DNA of 64,000 nucleotides from Desulfospira joergensenii DSM 10085 (GCF_000420085.1 NZ_ATUG01000001.1:310001-374000); one strand, 5' to 3'; positions 23,977 through 33,103 are shown, counted from the first letter of the stretch. Numbers and translations: made by a program. Notes: generated by a model from the letters alone, not told the origin.

Positions 23977-25218
23977 CTAAAGGATAATCCGTCCGCATGA
24001 AATCACATGGTGCACCAGGGGAGATCCGATCCGGGTGCCGATTTCATTGGGGTGGGAACAATTTAAAATCGTCAGATCCCCCCGTTTTCCAATATCCAGG
24101 GAGCCCCGGTCGTTTCCCCGGCCGAGGACATAGGCGGCGTTGAGGGTGGCTCCCACGATCGCCTCTGCCGGGGTAAAGCCGAACCAGGAACATGCCAGGG
24201 CAATGGTCAAAACCAATGAAGTGGCCTGAAACGATGAGCAGTAATCGGTGGCTATGGCTACGGGCACATCGGTTTCAACGAACAATCTGCCGTTGGCCTT
24301 TTGGTTGTCCAGGTAGAATTGTTCTGCGATGGGCAGTAAAACGGCTATGGTTTCCGCCGCACCCATATCCCGGATTTCCGAATCCGGGGTATAGGTTAAA
24401 TGATCGGCAGCAACGGCCCCTCCCTCAACTGCAGTGCGCCATCCATGGGAATGGCTGGATGCATCTGCGTGCACCCTTGCCGGCATGCCCGTCTGCATGC
24501 TCTTTTTTAAAAGGTCTGCGGCAAGGTCTGCTGTAAAATCACCGATTTCACAGGTGATATCATGGAACTGGGCAATGCCCTGTTCCATTACCCTGGGCAG
24601 CATCTCATCCCTGACCATGGCAGTATATTCCCCTGGAGTCGGCCCGTCCTGTGGGGCGATGTGTGCGCCGAGAAATGTAAAGACAATATCCAGGTCGGTT
24701 TTTTTGGATGCCGTCTCCAGGATCCTCAGGAGGCGCAGCTCCTGGTCCGTTGACAGGCCATATCCGGATTTTGCCTCCAGGGTGGCGGTACCGCCGGCCA
24801 GGATCGAATTGAAGGCATGGATCGTATTGTTGATCAGCTGCGCGTCTTTTGCCGCCCGGGTATTGACAACCGTTGACCAGATGCCGCCGCCCTGACGCCG
24901 GATATCTCTGCCTGAATCCCCTTGAAGCCTTCGGACATATTCCCAATGTCGGTTTCCTGCAAATACAGGATGACAATGGGATTCAACCAGGCCCGGCAGC
25001 ACCGAACACCCTTTCACATCAAGGGTGGGGACATCGCTGCCGGCCTCCTTTAAAACCACGGATGTGGGACCAACACAGACGATTCTCCCCCCGCGTATGG
25101 CAACGGCCCCGTCCTCAATGAGATCAAGTTCTCCCTGGGATTTCCCCGATCTGGGTCTGCCCTTGTCATGAATCCGGGCCAAGGTGTCGGAGTGGATAAC
25201 GTTCAGATCAAAGCTCAT
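23977..25218 (-). CDS. hutI: Imidazolonepropionase (HutI-like amidohydrolase)
   Basis: A 413-residue amidohydrolase that would open the imidazolone ring of 4-imidazolone-5-propanoate to formiminoglutamate in histidine degradation. HutI-type marks are VLPGLVESHCHPVFAGNRHWEYVRRLQG (metal HxH), TATLEAKSGYGLSTDQELRLLRIL, RVHADASSHSHGW, ADHLTYT and the metal Asp in VAIATDYCSS. The genes for histidase and urocanase are not in the window, and the neighbours (ABC uptake, AroM, GntR) are atypical for hut. A related cyclic substrate is possible. The gap to aroM is 18 nt. Confidence 0.87.
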   Translation of the reverse strand: MSFDLNVIHSDTLARIHDKGRPRSGKSQGELDLIEDGAVAIRGGRIVCVGPTSVVLKEAGSDVPTLDVKGCSVLPGLVESHCHPVFAGNRHWEYVRRLQGDSGRDIRRQGGGIWSTVVNTRAAKDAQLINNTIHAFNSILAGGTATLEAKSGYGLSTDQELRLLRILETASKKTDLDIVFTFLGAHIAPQDGPTPGEYTAMVRDEMLPRVMEQGIAQFHDITCEIGDFTADLAADLLKKSMQTGMPARVHADASSHSHGWRTAVEGGAVAADHLTYTPDSEIRDMGAAETIAVLLPIAEQFYLDNQKANGRLFVETDVPVAIATDYCSSFQATSLVLTIALACSWFGFTPAEAIVGATLNAAYVLGRGNDRGSLDIGKRGDLTILNCSHPNEIGTRIGSPLVHHVISCGRIIL

Positions 25219-25236
25219 GGTTTTATCGTCACTTGG

Positions 25237-25923
25237 TTAAATTAATTCGGTTAATACCCTTGCCGTCACGGTTGTTGCACAGATTACCGGGACATCCACC
25301 GCTTTCCGGGCCTGGGCCCGATGTTCTTGGTTAAATCCCATATCATCCAGCAAAAGGACCTGGGCGCCTTGATTCACGGCGCTTTTTGAAGCAATGGCCG
25401 CCTGTTCCACAGGGGCGTAAGGTGATGCGGCGGCACAGACCACTTTTCCGGCATAGGGCTGCCATTGTTCCGGCGCACTTTTCAGGTCTGAGGCAGGTCC
25501 GATGACCCCCAGGGTTTTCTGCCCGGCCAGGGTCTTTATGATCCCCCGGAGTATGATCACCGGTTCCAGAAGACCGGAGCAGGCAGACCTCAGGGCGGGA
25601 AAATCACCGGAACACAAGAGGACGACATACCGGCAGCGGTTCCCAAGAAAAACCGCCTTTTCAATAAGATACGGAAGAAGCCGCTCTTTGGACAGGAAGA
25701 TCTCAGACCCGCCGGCAAGCCGCGTCTGGATTCCGGTTTCAAGGGGGCCCGGCAATAGGGCGTTTATCTGTTCATTCCCGAGCCCGTCAAGGGCCCCGGC
25801 CTCTATAAGAGTCAGCCTTTTACCAAGGATCCCCTCAAATGACGGAATGACATCCCTCCTGGGAGACTGCCCCAGGGTAAGAAGTCCCAGATGCGGGCCC
25901 GGCTTGATTTGTTTTTTTTTCAT
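25237..25923 (-). CDS. aroM: AroM family protein
   Basis: A 228-residue protein of the AroM family, related to the Asp/Glu/hydantoin racemase fold. Marks are LGLLTLGQSPRRDVIPSFEGILG, EAGALDGLGNEQINAL, VVLLCSGDFPALRS with a Cys in the position of a racemase catalytic residue, GVIGPASD and VLLLDDMGFNQEHRAQARKAVDVPVICA. The function in E. coli is unknown. Here it lies between the binding protein and HutI of an amino-acid uptake/catabolic operon, which favours a role as racemase or isomerase on the transported compound (inference). Confidence 0.87.
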   Translation of the reverse strand: MKKKQIKPGPHLGLLTLGQSPRRDVIPSFEGILGKRLTLIEAGALDGLGNEQINALLPGPLETGIQTRLAGGSEIFLSKERLLPYLIEKAVFLGNRCRYVVLLCSGDFPALRSACSGLLEPVIILRGIIKTLAGQKTLGVIGPASDLKSAPEQWQPYAGKVVCAAASPYAPVEQAAIASKSAVNQGAQVLLLDDMGFNQEHRAQARKAVDVPVICATTVTARVLTELI

Positions 25924-25973
25924 TGGGCAATATTCAGCCCGCCGGAATGTGCCGGCGGGCCGAAAGATTCAGT

Positions 25974-26840
25974 TTAGGGCCTTTTCCCGTTGATCAGCGG
26001 TTCAGGGAGTGCCCCTGTTGAGATTTCCCACTTATCCAGGATTTCTTTGTAGGTGCCGTTATTGAACAACTCCGTAATGGCCGCATAAACAGCATCCCTT
26101 AACCGGGCATTCTCCTTTGAAAAGCAGATGCCGTAGGGATCGGGGTTAAGAACGGCCCCCACTGGAACAAACATGCCCGGATTTTCCTTGGCAAGCCAGC
26201 CCAGGACTTCAGGACTGATCGCTGAAGCCTGGGCCCGGCCCTGTATCATCTGAAGGCGGGCAGTTGCTTCGGAATCGACCGCCAGGATTTTCACGGCGGC
26301 CAGGCCTTTTGATTCAAGGTTGTCTTCACTCCATTTTTTCATGGTGGTCAGATAGTCGGTGGCGGCGGAAACGGCAAATGTTTTCCCGCTTAAGTCGGCG
26401 ATCTCTTTAATGGTACCGGCATATTTTTTCAAGGTAAAGCACTGGGTTCCTGAATTAAAATAATCTATAAAATCAAGGGTTTTTCGCCGGACAGCCGTAT
26501 CTGAGATGCCCGAAATAACCATATCCACCCGGCTGGTATTGATGGAATTGATCAGCTGGTCGAATTTCTGGTCGTCAAAAACGATTGTGATCTTTAAGAT
26601 CTTCCCGAGGGCTTTGGCAAGATCTACGTCAAATCCGATGAGTTCATCCTGCCCCGGTTCCTTATATTCCATGGGCGGAAATATTCCGTTGATACCGATG
26701 GTGATTTTTCCTTTGGCTTTGATATCCTCCGGAAGCATGTCATGGGGAGTGGCGCTGAACCCTGTTGAGGCCAGACAGAAAAATGCCAGACAAACAACAA
26801 GACCGTTTCGGATTCCTGCATGGATACGTTTACAATACAT
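25974..26840 (-). CDS. Amino-acid-type ABC transporter substrate-binding protein
   Basis: A 288-residue periplasmic binding protein (SBP_bac_3). The signal peptide is CKRIHAGIRNGLVVCLAFFCLASTGFSA. The mature start KAKGKITIGINGIFPPMEYKEPGQDELIGFDVDLAKALGKIL is the family signature, followed by VDMVISGISDTAVRRKTLDFIDYF and YGICFSKENARLRDAVYAAI. I chose the ATG at 26840 because AAGGAG lies 9 nt upstream and the signal peptide begins there; the open frame to 26921 is rejected. It works with the ATPase and permease genes upstream. The ligand, possibly histidine-like given hutI, is not determinable from sequence. Confidence 0.92.
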   Translation of the reverse strand: MYCKRIHAGIRNGLVVCLAFFCLASTGFSATPHDMLPEDIKAKGKITIGINGIFPPMEYKEPGQDELIGFDVDLAKALGKILKITIVFDDQKFDQLINSINTSRVDMVISGISDTAVRRKTLDFIDYFNSGTQCFTLKKYAGTIKEIADLSGKTFAVSAATDYLTTMKKWSEDNLESKGLAAVKILAVDSEATARLQMIQGRAQASAISPEVLGWLAKENPGMFVPVGAVLNPDPYGICFSKENARLRDAVYAAITELFNNGTYKEILDKWEISTGALPEPLINGKRP

Positions 26841-26930
26841 TGAGTTTTTCTCCTTTTTGGCCGGAAATATTAGTCCGGCAGTTAAAAATAATTTTTTCAG
26901 AATAGGCCTCCCTTGTTTCATTCCAGGCGT

Positions 26931-27707
26931 TCAACTTCCCACATTTGCAAGAAAGGACCGGGTTCTTTCGTTCTCCGGATTATCGAAAATATCCCCGGGC
27001 GTGCCCGTTTCAACGACAACTCCTTTATCCATAAGTACGACCTTATGGGCAACCCCCTTGGCAAAACCAATTTCATGGGTGACAACCACCATGGTCATTC
27101 CGCTGCCGGCCAGGTCTTTCATGACGGCCAGCACCTCCCCGACCAGCTCGGGATCCAGGGCGCTGGTCGGCTCATCAAAAAGCATGAGTTTCGGATCCAT
27201 TGCCAGGGATCTCGCAATGGCGACCCGCTGCTGCTGGCCGCCGGACAATTGCTTTGGATAACTGGACTCCCATTTTCCAAGGCCAACCTTATCCAATAAT
27301 TTTCTTGCCCGGTCGATGGCCGAATCCTTATCTTCCTTTTTTACAAAAACAGGGCCTTCAATGAGATTCTGCAGCACGGTCATGTGGGGAAAGAGATTAA
27401 AATGCTGAAACACCATTCCGATCTCCCTTCTAAGGAGGCAGATCTCCTTTTCTTTCTGCTCATAAAGCCGGCCCTTATGCAGCCGTGCGCCGACCAGATT
27501 GCCATCCACGTAAATTCTGCCCTGGTTGATCGTTTCCAGGTGATTGATACACCGCAGAAAAGTGCTCTTGCCGGATCCGGAAGGGCCGAGAAGACACATC
27601 ACTTCTCCTTTTTGAACTTCCAGGCTGATCCCTTTGAGAACCTTCGTTTTTCCATAGGATTTATGAACGTTTTCAGCCTTTAACATGGGTCCGGATGATA
27701 TCCTCAT
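26931..27707 (-). CDS. Amino-acid ABC transporter ATP-binding protein
   Basis: A 258-residue ATPase of the polar amino-acid uptake (GlnQ/HisP) type. Walker A is GPSGSGKST, the Q-loop region [14 protein letters not shown], the signature [17 protein letters not shown], Walker [15 protein letters not shown], and the H-loop [24 protein letters not shown] chose the ATG at 27707, with AGGAGGTG just upstream; it overlaps the permease stop by 4 nt (ATGA). The open frame to 27860 is rejected. Confidence 0.95.
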   Translation of the reverse strand: MRISSGPMLKAENVHKSYGKTKVLKGISLEVQKGEVMCLLGPSGSGKSTFLRCINHLETINQGRIYVDGNLVGARLHKGRLYEQKEKEICLLRREIGMVFQHFNLFPHMTVLQNLIEGPVFVKKEDKDSAIDRARKLLDKVGLGKWESSYPKQLSGGQQQRVAIARSLAMDPKLMLFDEPTSALDPELVGEVLAVMKDLAGSGMTMVVVTHEIGFAKGVAHKVVLMDKGVVVETGTPGDIFDNPENERTRSFLANVGS

Positions 27708-28591
27708 CTGGCACCTCCTGCTTTTCCGCGCCGCAGGGTCATGAAATGAAAAAAATTCTGTACCAGGGACCTTTTGGACGGATGATCCTGACCCCGGGAA
27801 AAATAATCTTCGATCACGGTTTGAATCAGGGAAAGAATGGTTACAACAATCAGGTACCATCCCGTGGCGACGATCAAGAGCTCCATGACCTTGGCGTTCA
27901 CAAAATAGATCAATTGCGCCCGGTGAAGCAGCTCTGTGTAAGCAATGGCGCTGGCCATGGAAGAGGTTTTTAAAAGGCCGATGAATTCATTGCCAAGGGG
28001 CGGGATAATGACCCGCATGGCCTGGGGAAGAACGATCCTGCGCATGGCCTTCAGCCGGGTCATGCCCAGGGTGGATGCAGCATCCAGCTGCCCCTGGTCA
28101 ACGGAAAGGATGCCGCCCCGGACGATTTCCGTCATATAGGCGCCTTCGTTAATGCCGAGGCCCAGAAGAGCTGCGAAAAAAGGGGTCATCACATCGACCA
28201 TTCTTCCCTCCCAGAACCCGAGATTGATAACGGGGAAGACAAGGGCCAGATTAAACCAGATCAGAAGCTGAAGGTAGATTGGGGTGCCCCTGAAAATCCA
28301 GATATAGAAACCGGCAAACCAGCGGGTAACCGGATTCTTTGACAGCCTCATTACGGCAAAGACAATGCCGAGGATCAATCCTGTGACCATGGCAAGAACC
28401 GTTATCACGATGGTGTTGCCAAGCCCTTTGATCAGGGTCGGTGCCATAAAAAATTTACCGACCACAGGCCAGTCGATCTGCCCGTGTGCAAATGCCCGTA
28501 TGATCGATACAAGCAGCAGAATGACCAGGGTTCCGGAGATCCATCTTCCATAGTGCGGGAGCGGGATTATCTCCTCATTTTCCTTTCCCAT
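27704..28591 (-). CDS. Amino-acid ABC transporter permease
   Basis: A 295-residue HisM/GlnP-type permease with about five to six TM helices ([45 protein letters not shown] and others). The cytoplasmic EAA loop reads [43 protein letters not shown] chose the ATG at 28591, with AAGGAGG 5 nt upstream; a GTG 18 nt earlier is less likely. It is the first gene of a six-gene leftward operon (permease, ATPase, binding protein, AroM, HutI, GntR). A GntR-type operator lies about 105-117 nt upstream. Confidence 0.94.
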   Translation of the reverse strand: MGKENEEIIPLPHYGRWISGTLVILLLVSIIRAFAHGQIDWPVVGKFFMAPTLIKGLGNTIVITVLAMVTGLILGIVFAVMRLSKNPVTRWFAGFYIWIFRGTPIYLQLLIWFNLALVFPVINLGFWEGRMVDVMTPFFAALLGLGINEGAYMTEIVRGGILSVDQGQLDAASTLGMTRLKAMRRIVLPQAMRVIIPPLGNEFIGLLKTSSMASAIAYTELLHRAQLIYFVNAKVMELLIVATGWYLIVVTILSLIQTVIEDYFSRGQDHPSKRSLVQNFFHFMTLRRGKAGGAR

Positions 28592-28695
28592 CAAGCCTCC
28601 TTTTTCCACTGCCTGAAATTATATGTTCCGTCACCTGATTTAAGAAGAAAAACAAAGGGCAAGCCCCCTCTTCTCTTATATTGTCGGAATGTACT

Positions 28696-28708
28696 ATTGT
28701 CTGACAAT
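28696..28708. promoter_or_regulatory. GntR/FCD-type operator ATTGTC-T-GACAAT
   Basis: A perfect 13-nt inverted repeat contains TTGTCTGACAA, which fits the TNGTNNNACNA consensus known for FCD-type GntR regulators. A half-site-like ATTGTCGG occurs 16 nt to the left. It lies in front of the ABC/aroM/hutI operon, whose last gene encodes an FCD regulator, so self-control of the operon is likely. Confidence 0.7.
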
Positions 28709-28805
28709 TTTATTATCATGATAATTTTCCAAAATCAAGATATCTCCAATAATTTAAATTCCCGTGCACCAAAGGAGGCAAAAAAGGCGGTTTATCAGCG
28801 GATAA

Positions 28806-29270
28806 CTATTTGATTTCTCCGGGAAGATCTGCAAGCCATCCGGCTTCCATTACGCCCCAGAGGCCTACCAGGATGGCCTCGGCCGCATCGTGGCGCAGGG
28901 ATGCTGGCCGTCTGGCCCCGGACCATTCAATCACGCTTCTGGCCAGGGCTCCGGCATTTTTCTTGGCCAGGACCCCGGTTCTCTGCTGCCTGGGATAGAG
29001 AAATTTTGCCCGCCAGGTTTCCGCGCTGATCCGGACCAGGGCAATGTTGCGGCGGCGGGCCTCCCTGATCCAGATATCGGCCAGGGTACCTCCCCCCTCA
29101 ATGACCAGCCTTGAAATATCCGGGGTTTCCTTGAAGATGCCGAACACAGCCGCTTTCAGGCGCTTGATGGAAGAATAGTTCTGGGATCTGTACCAGATCA
29201 GGCGGCCGTCCCTGCCGTACAGGGCAAGGCCGGTTTTAAGCCCCAGGTCAACGGAAAGAAGAAAGCTCAT
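28806..29270 (-). CDS. RuvC/RNase H-fold protein of unknown role
   Basis: About 154 residues with the acidic pattern of RuvC-like resolvases. The first strand is FLLSVDLGLKTGLALYG (Asp), the fourth strand RLVIEGGGTLADIWI (Glu), and the C-terminal helix RHDAAEAILVGLWG has the expected His-Asp. The segment VRISAETWRAKFLYPRQQRTGVLAKKNAGALARSVIEW is basic. It is shorter than RuvC (about 170) and is not near ruvAB, so it may be a distinct resolvase-like nuclease. The start (ATG 29270) is chosen by the strand beginning there; no good ribosome binding site is seen, and AT-rich repeat sequence lies directly upstream. Confidence 0.65.
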   Translation of the reverse strand: MSFLLSVDLGLKTGLALYGRDGRLIWYRSQNYSSIKRLKAAVFGIFKETPDISRLVIEGGGTLADIWIREARRRNIALVRISAETWRAKFLYPRQQRTGVLAKKNAGALARSVIEWSGARRPASLRHDAAEAILVGLWGVMEAGWLADLPGEIK

Positions 29271-29397
29271 ATTGCAATTGATAATGGACAATTGACAATT
29301 GTGGTGGCTGTGCTCCTATTTTTATAAAAAGAATCTCGGTTTTTTATCCCTGGAGTTCTTTTTCGATTCTTTCGGCCTTCAGTCTATATCCCTGAAT

Positions 29398-29919
29398 CTA
29401 CTCTCCTTCAAACTCACAAAGGGAAAAGACCTTGCACCCCGGGATCTGGTCCCTTCCCTTGAGATCGGGCAGTTCCACGATAAAGGCGCATTCCACCAGA
29501 TCGGCGCCCAGTTTTTTAACCATCTTGACCGTGGCCCCCACCGTGCCCCCCGTGGCGATAAGATCATCCACGATCACCACCCGCTCTCCCGGAGCTACGG
29601 AATCCAGGTGCATTTCCAGGGTGGCTTCCCCGTATTCCAGGCTGTAGGATTCCTCAATGGTCTCGCAGGGAAGCTTGCCCTTTTTCCTCACCGGGACGAA
29701 TCCGATGTTCAGCTCATAGGCCAGGACCGCACCGAATACAAAGCCCCTGGCGTCAATGCCCACGATCTTGTCGATGTTCATGTCCTTGTACCGTTGGATG
29801 AGCAAATCGCAGGACTCCCTGAAGGCGTCAGGGGACTGCATCAGGGTGGTCAGGTCCCGGAAGATGACCCCTTCAATGGGCCAGCCCGGAATGCTTCTGA
29901 TGGATTCTTTGATCTTCAT
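29398..29919 (-). CDS. apt: Adenine phosphoribosyltransferase
   Basis: A 173-residue enzyme converting adenine and PRPP to AMP. Type I PRTase marks are IPGWPIEGVIFRDLTTLMQ at the N-terminus, KIVGIDARGFVFGAVLAYELNIGFVPVRKKGKLP, and the PRPP-binding loop RVVIVDDLIATGGT. It is directly downstream of mtnP (9-nt gap), forming a salvage pair: MtnP frees adenine, Apt recaptures it. The length matches the family (about 170-185). Confidence 0.96.
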   Translation of the reverse strand: MKIKESIRSIPGWPIEGVIFRDLTTLMQSPDAFRESCDLLIQRYKDMNIDKIVGIDARGFVFGAVLAYELNIGFVPVRKKGKLPCETIEESYSLEYGEATLEMHLDSVAPGERVVIVDDLIATGGTVGATVKMVKKLGADLVECAFIVELPDLKGRDQIPGCKVFSLCEFEGE

Positions 29920-29928
29920 TCTTTCTCC

Positions 29929-30678
29929 TTACTCCTCTATTTTTCCAATGGTCTTTATCAATAGTTCTTTTACATTCTCGGCATTTTTTTCAAACACGGC
30001 CATGATCTCCTGCCAGCTCACAGGGGCCTCATCCTCTTTCCAGCAGTCATAATCCGTAGACATGGCAACGGCAGCGTATGGAATGCCGACCTCGTTGGCC
30101 AGCATGGCCTCGGGTGCCGTGGACATATTGATCACATCGGCGCCCCAGGCCCGGAACATCTTGGATTCGGCCACGGTGGAGAATCTGGGGCCCTCAATGG
30201 TGACCACGCAGCCCTTTTCATGGGCATGGAAATCAAGCTCCCGGGCAGATGCAGACAGATGACGCCTCAGGGACTGATCAAAGGGATGGGCCATGACCGT
30301 ATGGTTGATCCCGCCCTCAAAAGAATCGTGAAAAGTGGTTTTCCGGAACCGGGTAAAATCAATGAACTGGTCCAGGATGACAAAATGGCCCCGGTCGATG
30401 CGGGACCGCAGACTGCCGCAGGCCGTGGTGGCGATGATATGGGTGGCCCCGGCCCGCTTCAAAGCATCGATGTTGGCCCGGTTGTTGACCTGGGTGGGGC
30501 TGAGCTGGTGATTCCTGCCGTGGCGGGCCAGGATCAGGGTCTGCCTCCCGTTGATCCGCCCGGAGGTGATGGGGGATGAGGGGCTGCCGTAGGGAGTATC
30601 TGTCTGAATCTCCCTGGGATCTTCCAGGATATCCGGATCATCCAGTCCGGATCCGCCGATGATGCCGACCAAAGTCAT
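29929..30678 (-). CDS. mtnP: MTA phosphorylase family (methylthioadenosine or methylthioinosine)
   Basis: A 249-residue purine nucleoside phosphorylase of the MTAP type: VGIIGGSGLDDPDIL at the N-terminus, ILARHGRNHQLSPTQVNNRANIDALKRAGATHIIATTACGSL, VTIEGPRFSTVAESKMFRAWGADVINMSTAPEAMLANEVGI and AMSTDYDCWKE. It is slightly shorter than human MTAP. The motif NMSTAPEA does not by itself decide between methylthioadenosine and methylthioinosine as substrate, but the adjacent apt gene favours adenine release. Confidence 0.92.
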   Translation of the reverse strand: MTLVGIIGGSGLDDPDILEDPREIQTDTPYGSPSSPITSGRINGRQTLILARHGRNHQLSPTQVNNRANIDALKRAGATHIIATTACGSLRSRIDRGHFVILDQFIDFTRFRKTTFHDSFEGGINHTVMAHPFDQSLRRHLSASARELDFHAHEKGCVVTIEGPRFSTVAESKMFRAWGADVINMSTAPEAMLANEVGIPYAAVAMSTDYDCWKEDEAPVSWQEIMAVFEKNAENVKELLIKTIGKIEE

Positions 30679-30794
30679 GTTCTTCTCCTCAATAATTCAA
30701 TTCATGTGGTGCTTCATTTCAAAGGGCTACGATAAAGGATATCAGGGTGGGAATCAAGTCCTCTGAACCTTGATTCCCAATTCACAATTAAAAA

Positions 30795-31610
30795 TTATTC
30801 ATTGCTCCGGAGGAGCATTGTATCCAGCCGCTCCAGACCCAGAGTTCGGGCGGCGTTCCCGTTTTTCACGGCAATCTCCATGTGGCCTGTGGAGGATTCC
30901 AGAACAAAGGGGATGCCCTCCCGGGCTTCTGCATACGTGTTGCAGCTTTCATTAATGGAGATCTTTTTGTCCCCGGCACCAGAGGCTTCCAGGACAAAGC
31001 CCCCCTGGGAAAATTCCTTAAACCGCTCCCCGGACAGGTTGAGGGTCAGGTTGCCGAAGGTGTCGATGTGGATGATGGTGAGAATTAGTTCATCCCCCCG
31101 GCTTTTTGGAGAGGGGATTTCAAAGGGGATCATGGAGTCCAGGCAGGGTCCGAAATTTTCTTTGGGTCTGCCCAGGGATAGATGGGCCGCCACCGGGGCA
31201 AAGATGTCCCGGCCGTGGAAGGTGGAAGAGACCGGCTGCAGAAAGTACTCTTCCCGGGTGAGATGAGTAATGGATCGGATATCGTTTTCCTGTGCCGCCG
31301 GAAACATCACCCCGTTATCCGGCCCGATAAAAGAGTAGTCCCGGGTTTTCACCAGGATGGGCCTGCGGCCGCTTCCCACGCCCGGGTCCACTACCACGCA
31401 GAAGATGGTTCCCCCGGGGAAAAACCGGGCCGAAGACGAGAGGACAAAGGAACCGTGGAGGATGTCCTGGGGCCGGATCCCGTGGGAAAGATCCAGAATC
31501 CGGGCCCCGGGATTTATGGAAAGGATCACCCCCTTTACTATCCCTGCAAAGGCGTCCCGGATCCCGAAATCCGTGAGCAGGACAATGGGGCTGCGGTTTT
31601 TATCTTTCAA
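30795..31610 (-). CDS. SAM hydroxide adenosyltransferase / SAM hydrolase (DUF62)
   Basis: A 271-residue protein of the SAM chlorinase/fluorinase/hydroxide adenosyltransferase family. Marks are IVLLTDFGIRDAFAGIVKGVILSINPGARILDLSHGI, FCVVVDPGVGSGRRPI, FIGPDNGVM, FHGRDIFAPVAAHLSLG and IHIDTFGNLTLN. Family members without halide-binding loops hydrolyse SAM to adenosine and methionine. I chose a TTG start at 31610 with AAGGA upstream; the open frame continuing to 31964 runs antisense through the transporter gene and is not credible. It lies just upstream of mtnP and apt. Confidence 0.87.
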   Translation of the reverse strand: MKDKNRSPIVLLTDFGIRDAFAGIVKGVILSINPGARILDLSHGIRPQDILHGSFVLSSSARFFPGGTIFCVVVDPGVGSGRRPILVKTRDYSFIGPDNGVMFPAAQENDIRSITHLTREEYFLQPVSSTFHGRDIFAPVAAHLSLGRPKENFGPCLDSMIPFEIPSPKSRGDELILTIIHIDTFGNLTLNLSGERFKEFSQGGFVLEASGAGDKKISINESCNTYAEAREGIPFVLESSTGHMEIAVKNGNAARTLGLERLDTMLLRSNE

Positions 31611-31749
31611 TTTTAGTTTTCCTTCCCCTAGGGGAGTTAAGAGTTGACAATCATGTCCCAACCATGCTCTATGGCAATTTAACATGAGTTTTATTGAAAC
31701 GGCAAGTGTCCTCCAAGGAGGCTGCCCAACCCCTTTAGGTGTTTGAATT

Positions 31750-32625
31750 TTGACTTTTAAAACCTTTATCCTGACCGGCCTGGCCATGACGGCATTTGCC
31801 CTGAACTCCATCCTCTGCCGGTTTGCCCTCCGGGACGGGCTTATTGATCCCGGCAGTTTCACCATGATCCGCCTGGCCTCCGGGGCTCTTTTCCTGGGAC
31901 TTGTCCTGGGCAGAAAGGCCCTGAAACGCCCCATACCGGGAAACGGCTCGGCATCCTTGGCCATGCCCCTGATGCTGACCCTGTACGCCCTGTTTTTTTC
32001 CCTGGCCTATGTCCGGCTGGATGCCGGCACCGGAGCCCTGATCCTCTGCGGAGCGGTTCAGGTCTCCATGATTTTGGGGGGAATCCTGGCCGGAAACCGG
32101 CCCACCAGGACACAGGCCGCCGGGATCCTTCTGGCCATGGCAGGCCTGGCCTGGCTTTTCCTGCCCGGCCTGTCCGCCCCCTCTTTCACGGGCGCCCTGG
32201 CCATGACAGGAGCGGGAACCGCCTGGGGAATCTATTCCCTTCTGGGAAAGTATGCATCTGACCCGGCCGAAGCCACGGGATTCAACTTCATTGCAGGTCT
32301 TGGCCCGGCCCTTCTGCTCTGGATGGTGATTCCGGGATCCGACCCCTTGTTCCTGACCTGGTCCGGCGCGGGGATTGCCGTCCTGTCCGGGGCATTTACC
32401 TCGGGCGGAGGATATGTGATCTGGTACCGGGCCCTGAAGGGGCTGGGCCAGACCCAGGCCGGGGTGGTCCAGCTCACCGTCCCGGTTCTGGCCGCAGCCG
32501 GGGGAATCCTGTTCCTGTCAGAGGTCCTCACCCCCCGTCTGGTGCTTGCCGGTGCGGCCGTTCTCATGGGGGTGGGTTTGTCTTTTATTAAAAATCAGAA
32601 AAGAGTGGAATCCTATGGGCATTGA
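31750..32625 (+). CDS. EamA/DMT-family transporter
   Basis: A 291-residue membrane protein with ten predicted helices in two EamA repeats (ILTGLAMTAFALNSILCRFALRDGLIDPGSFTMIRLASG... and GALAMTGAGTAWGIYSLLGKYA...). The second repeat ends LTVPVLAAAGGILFLSEVLTPRLVLAGAAVLMGVGL. It is a drug/metabolite exporter of unknown substrate. The start is a TTG at 31750 with AGGTG upstream; an ATG at 31786 is possible. It overlaps the start of the CYTH gene by 11 nt. Confidence 0.9.
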   Translation: MTFKTFILTGLAMTAFALNSILCRFALRDGLIDPGSFTMIRLASGALFLGLVLGRKALKRPIPGNGSASLAMPLMLTLYALFFSLAYVRLDAGTGALILCGAVQVSMILGGILAGNRPTRTQAAGILLAMAGLAWLFLPGLSAPSFTGALAMTGAGTAWGIYSLLGKYASDPAEATGFNFIAGLGPALLLWMVIPGSDPLFLTWSGAGIAVLSGAFTSGGGYVIWYRALKGLGQTQAGVVQLTVPVLAAAGGILFLSEVLTPRLVLAGAAVLMGVGLSFIKNQKRVESYGH

Positions 32626-33103
32626 GATCGAACGCAAGTTCCTGGTAAAAAAGATTCCCCGGGACATCCTCCGGACAAAGGCCATCTGCCAGGGATATAT
32701 CACGGGCCGGGCCGACCGGGTGGTCCGGGTACGGATGATTGAAGAAGCCCGGGGAAACGATCAGGGCTTTCTCACCATCAAGGGAAAAACCAAGGGAAGC
32801 GTCCGGTCCGAATATGAGTATGGAATCCCCCCCGGGGATGCCCGGGAGATGCTGGATCTTCTCTGTGAAAGGCCTTTGATCGAAAAAGAACGTCTCTGGA
32901 CCCGGTTTAAAGGATTTGAATGGGTGATCGACCAATTCTTTGGGGAAAACCAGGGACTGGTGGTGGCTGAAATCGAACTTGAGTCCCCGGATCAGGCATT
33001 CAGCCTCCCGCCCTGGGCCGGTCCGGAGGTGACCCAAGACCCCAGGTATTTCAACTCAAACCTGATCCGCCATCCCTTTTCCAAATGGAACAAAGAGGAT
33101 TAA
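32615..33103 (+). CDS. CYTH-domain protein (triphosphate tunnel enzyme)
   Basis: A 162-residue CYTH protein. It has the ExExK signature at residues 4-8 (EIERK), then GYITGRADRVVRVRMIEEARGNDQGFLTIKGKTKGSVRSEYEYGIP with the basic strands of the triphosphate tunnel, IEKERLWTRF, FEWVIDQFFGENQGLVVAEIELESPDQAF and a C-terminal YFNSNL. Prokaryotic members are mostly inorganic triphosphatases. I chose the ATG at 32615 because the CYTH motif must begin there. It is coupled to the EamA gene and converges, with a 3-nt gap, on the leftward 33107-35057 operon. Confidence 0.92.
   Translation: MGIEIERKFLVKKIPRDILRTKAICQGYITGRADRVVRVRMIEEARGNDQGFLTIKGKTKGSVRSEYEYGIPPGDAREMLDLLCERPLIEKERLWTRFKGFEWVIDQFFGENQGLVVAEIELESPDQAFSLPPWAGPEVTQDPRYFNSNLIRHPFSKWNKED

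Noticed and set aside
30795..31964. Long form (389 codons) of the SAM hydroxide adenosyltransferase
   Set aside because: The extra 118 codons are antisense to the EamA transporter gene, and the conserved domain begins right after a TTG with a ribosome binding site at 31610.
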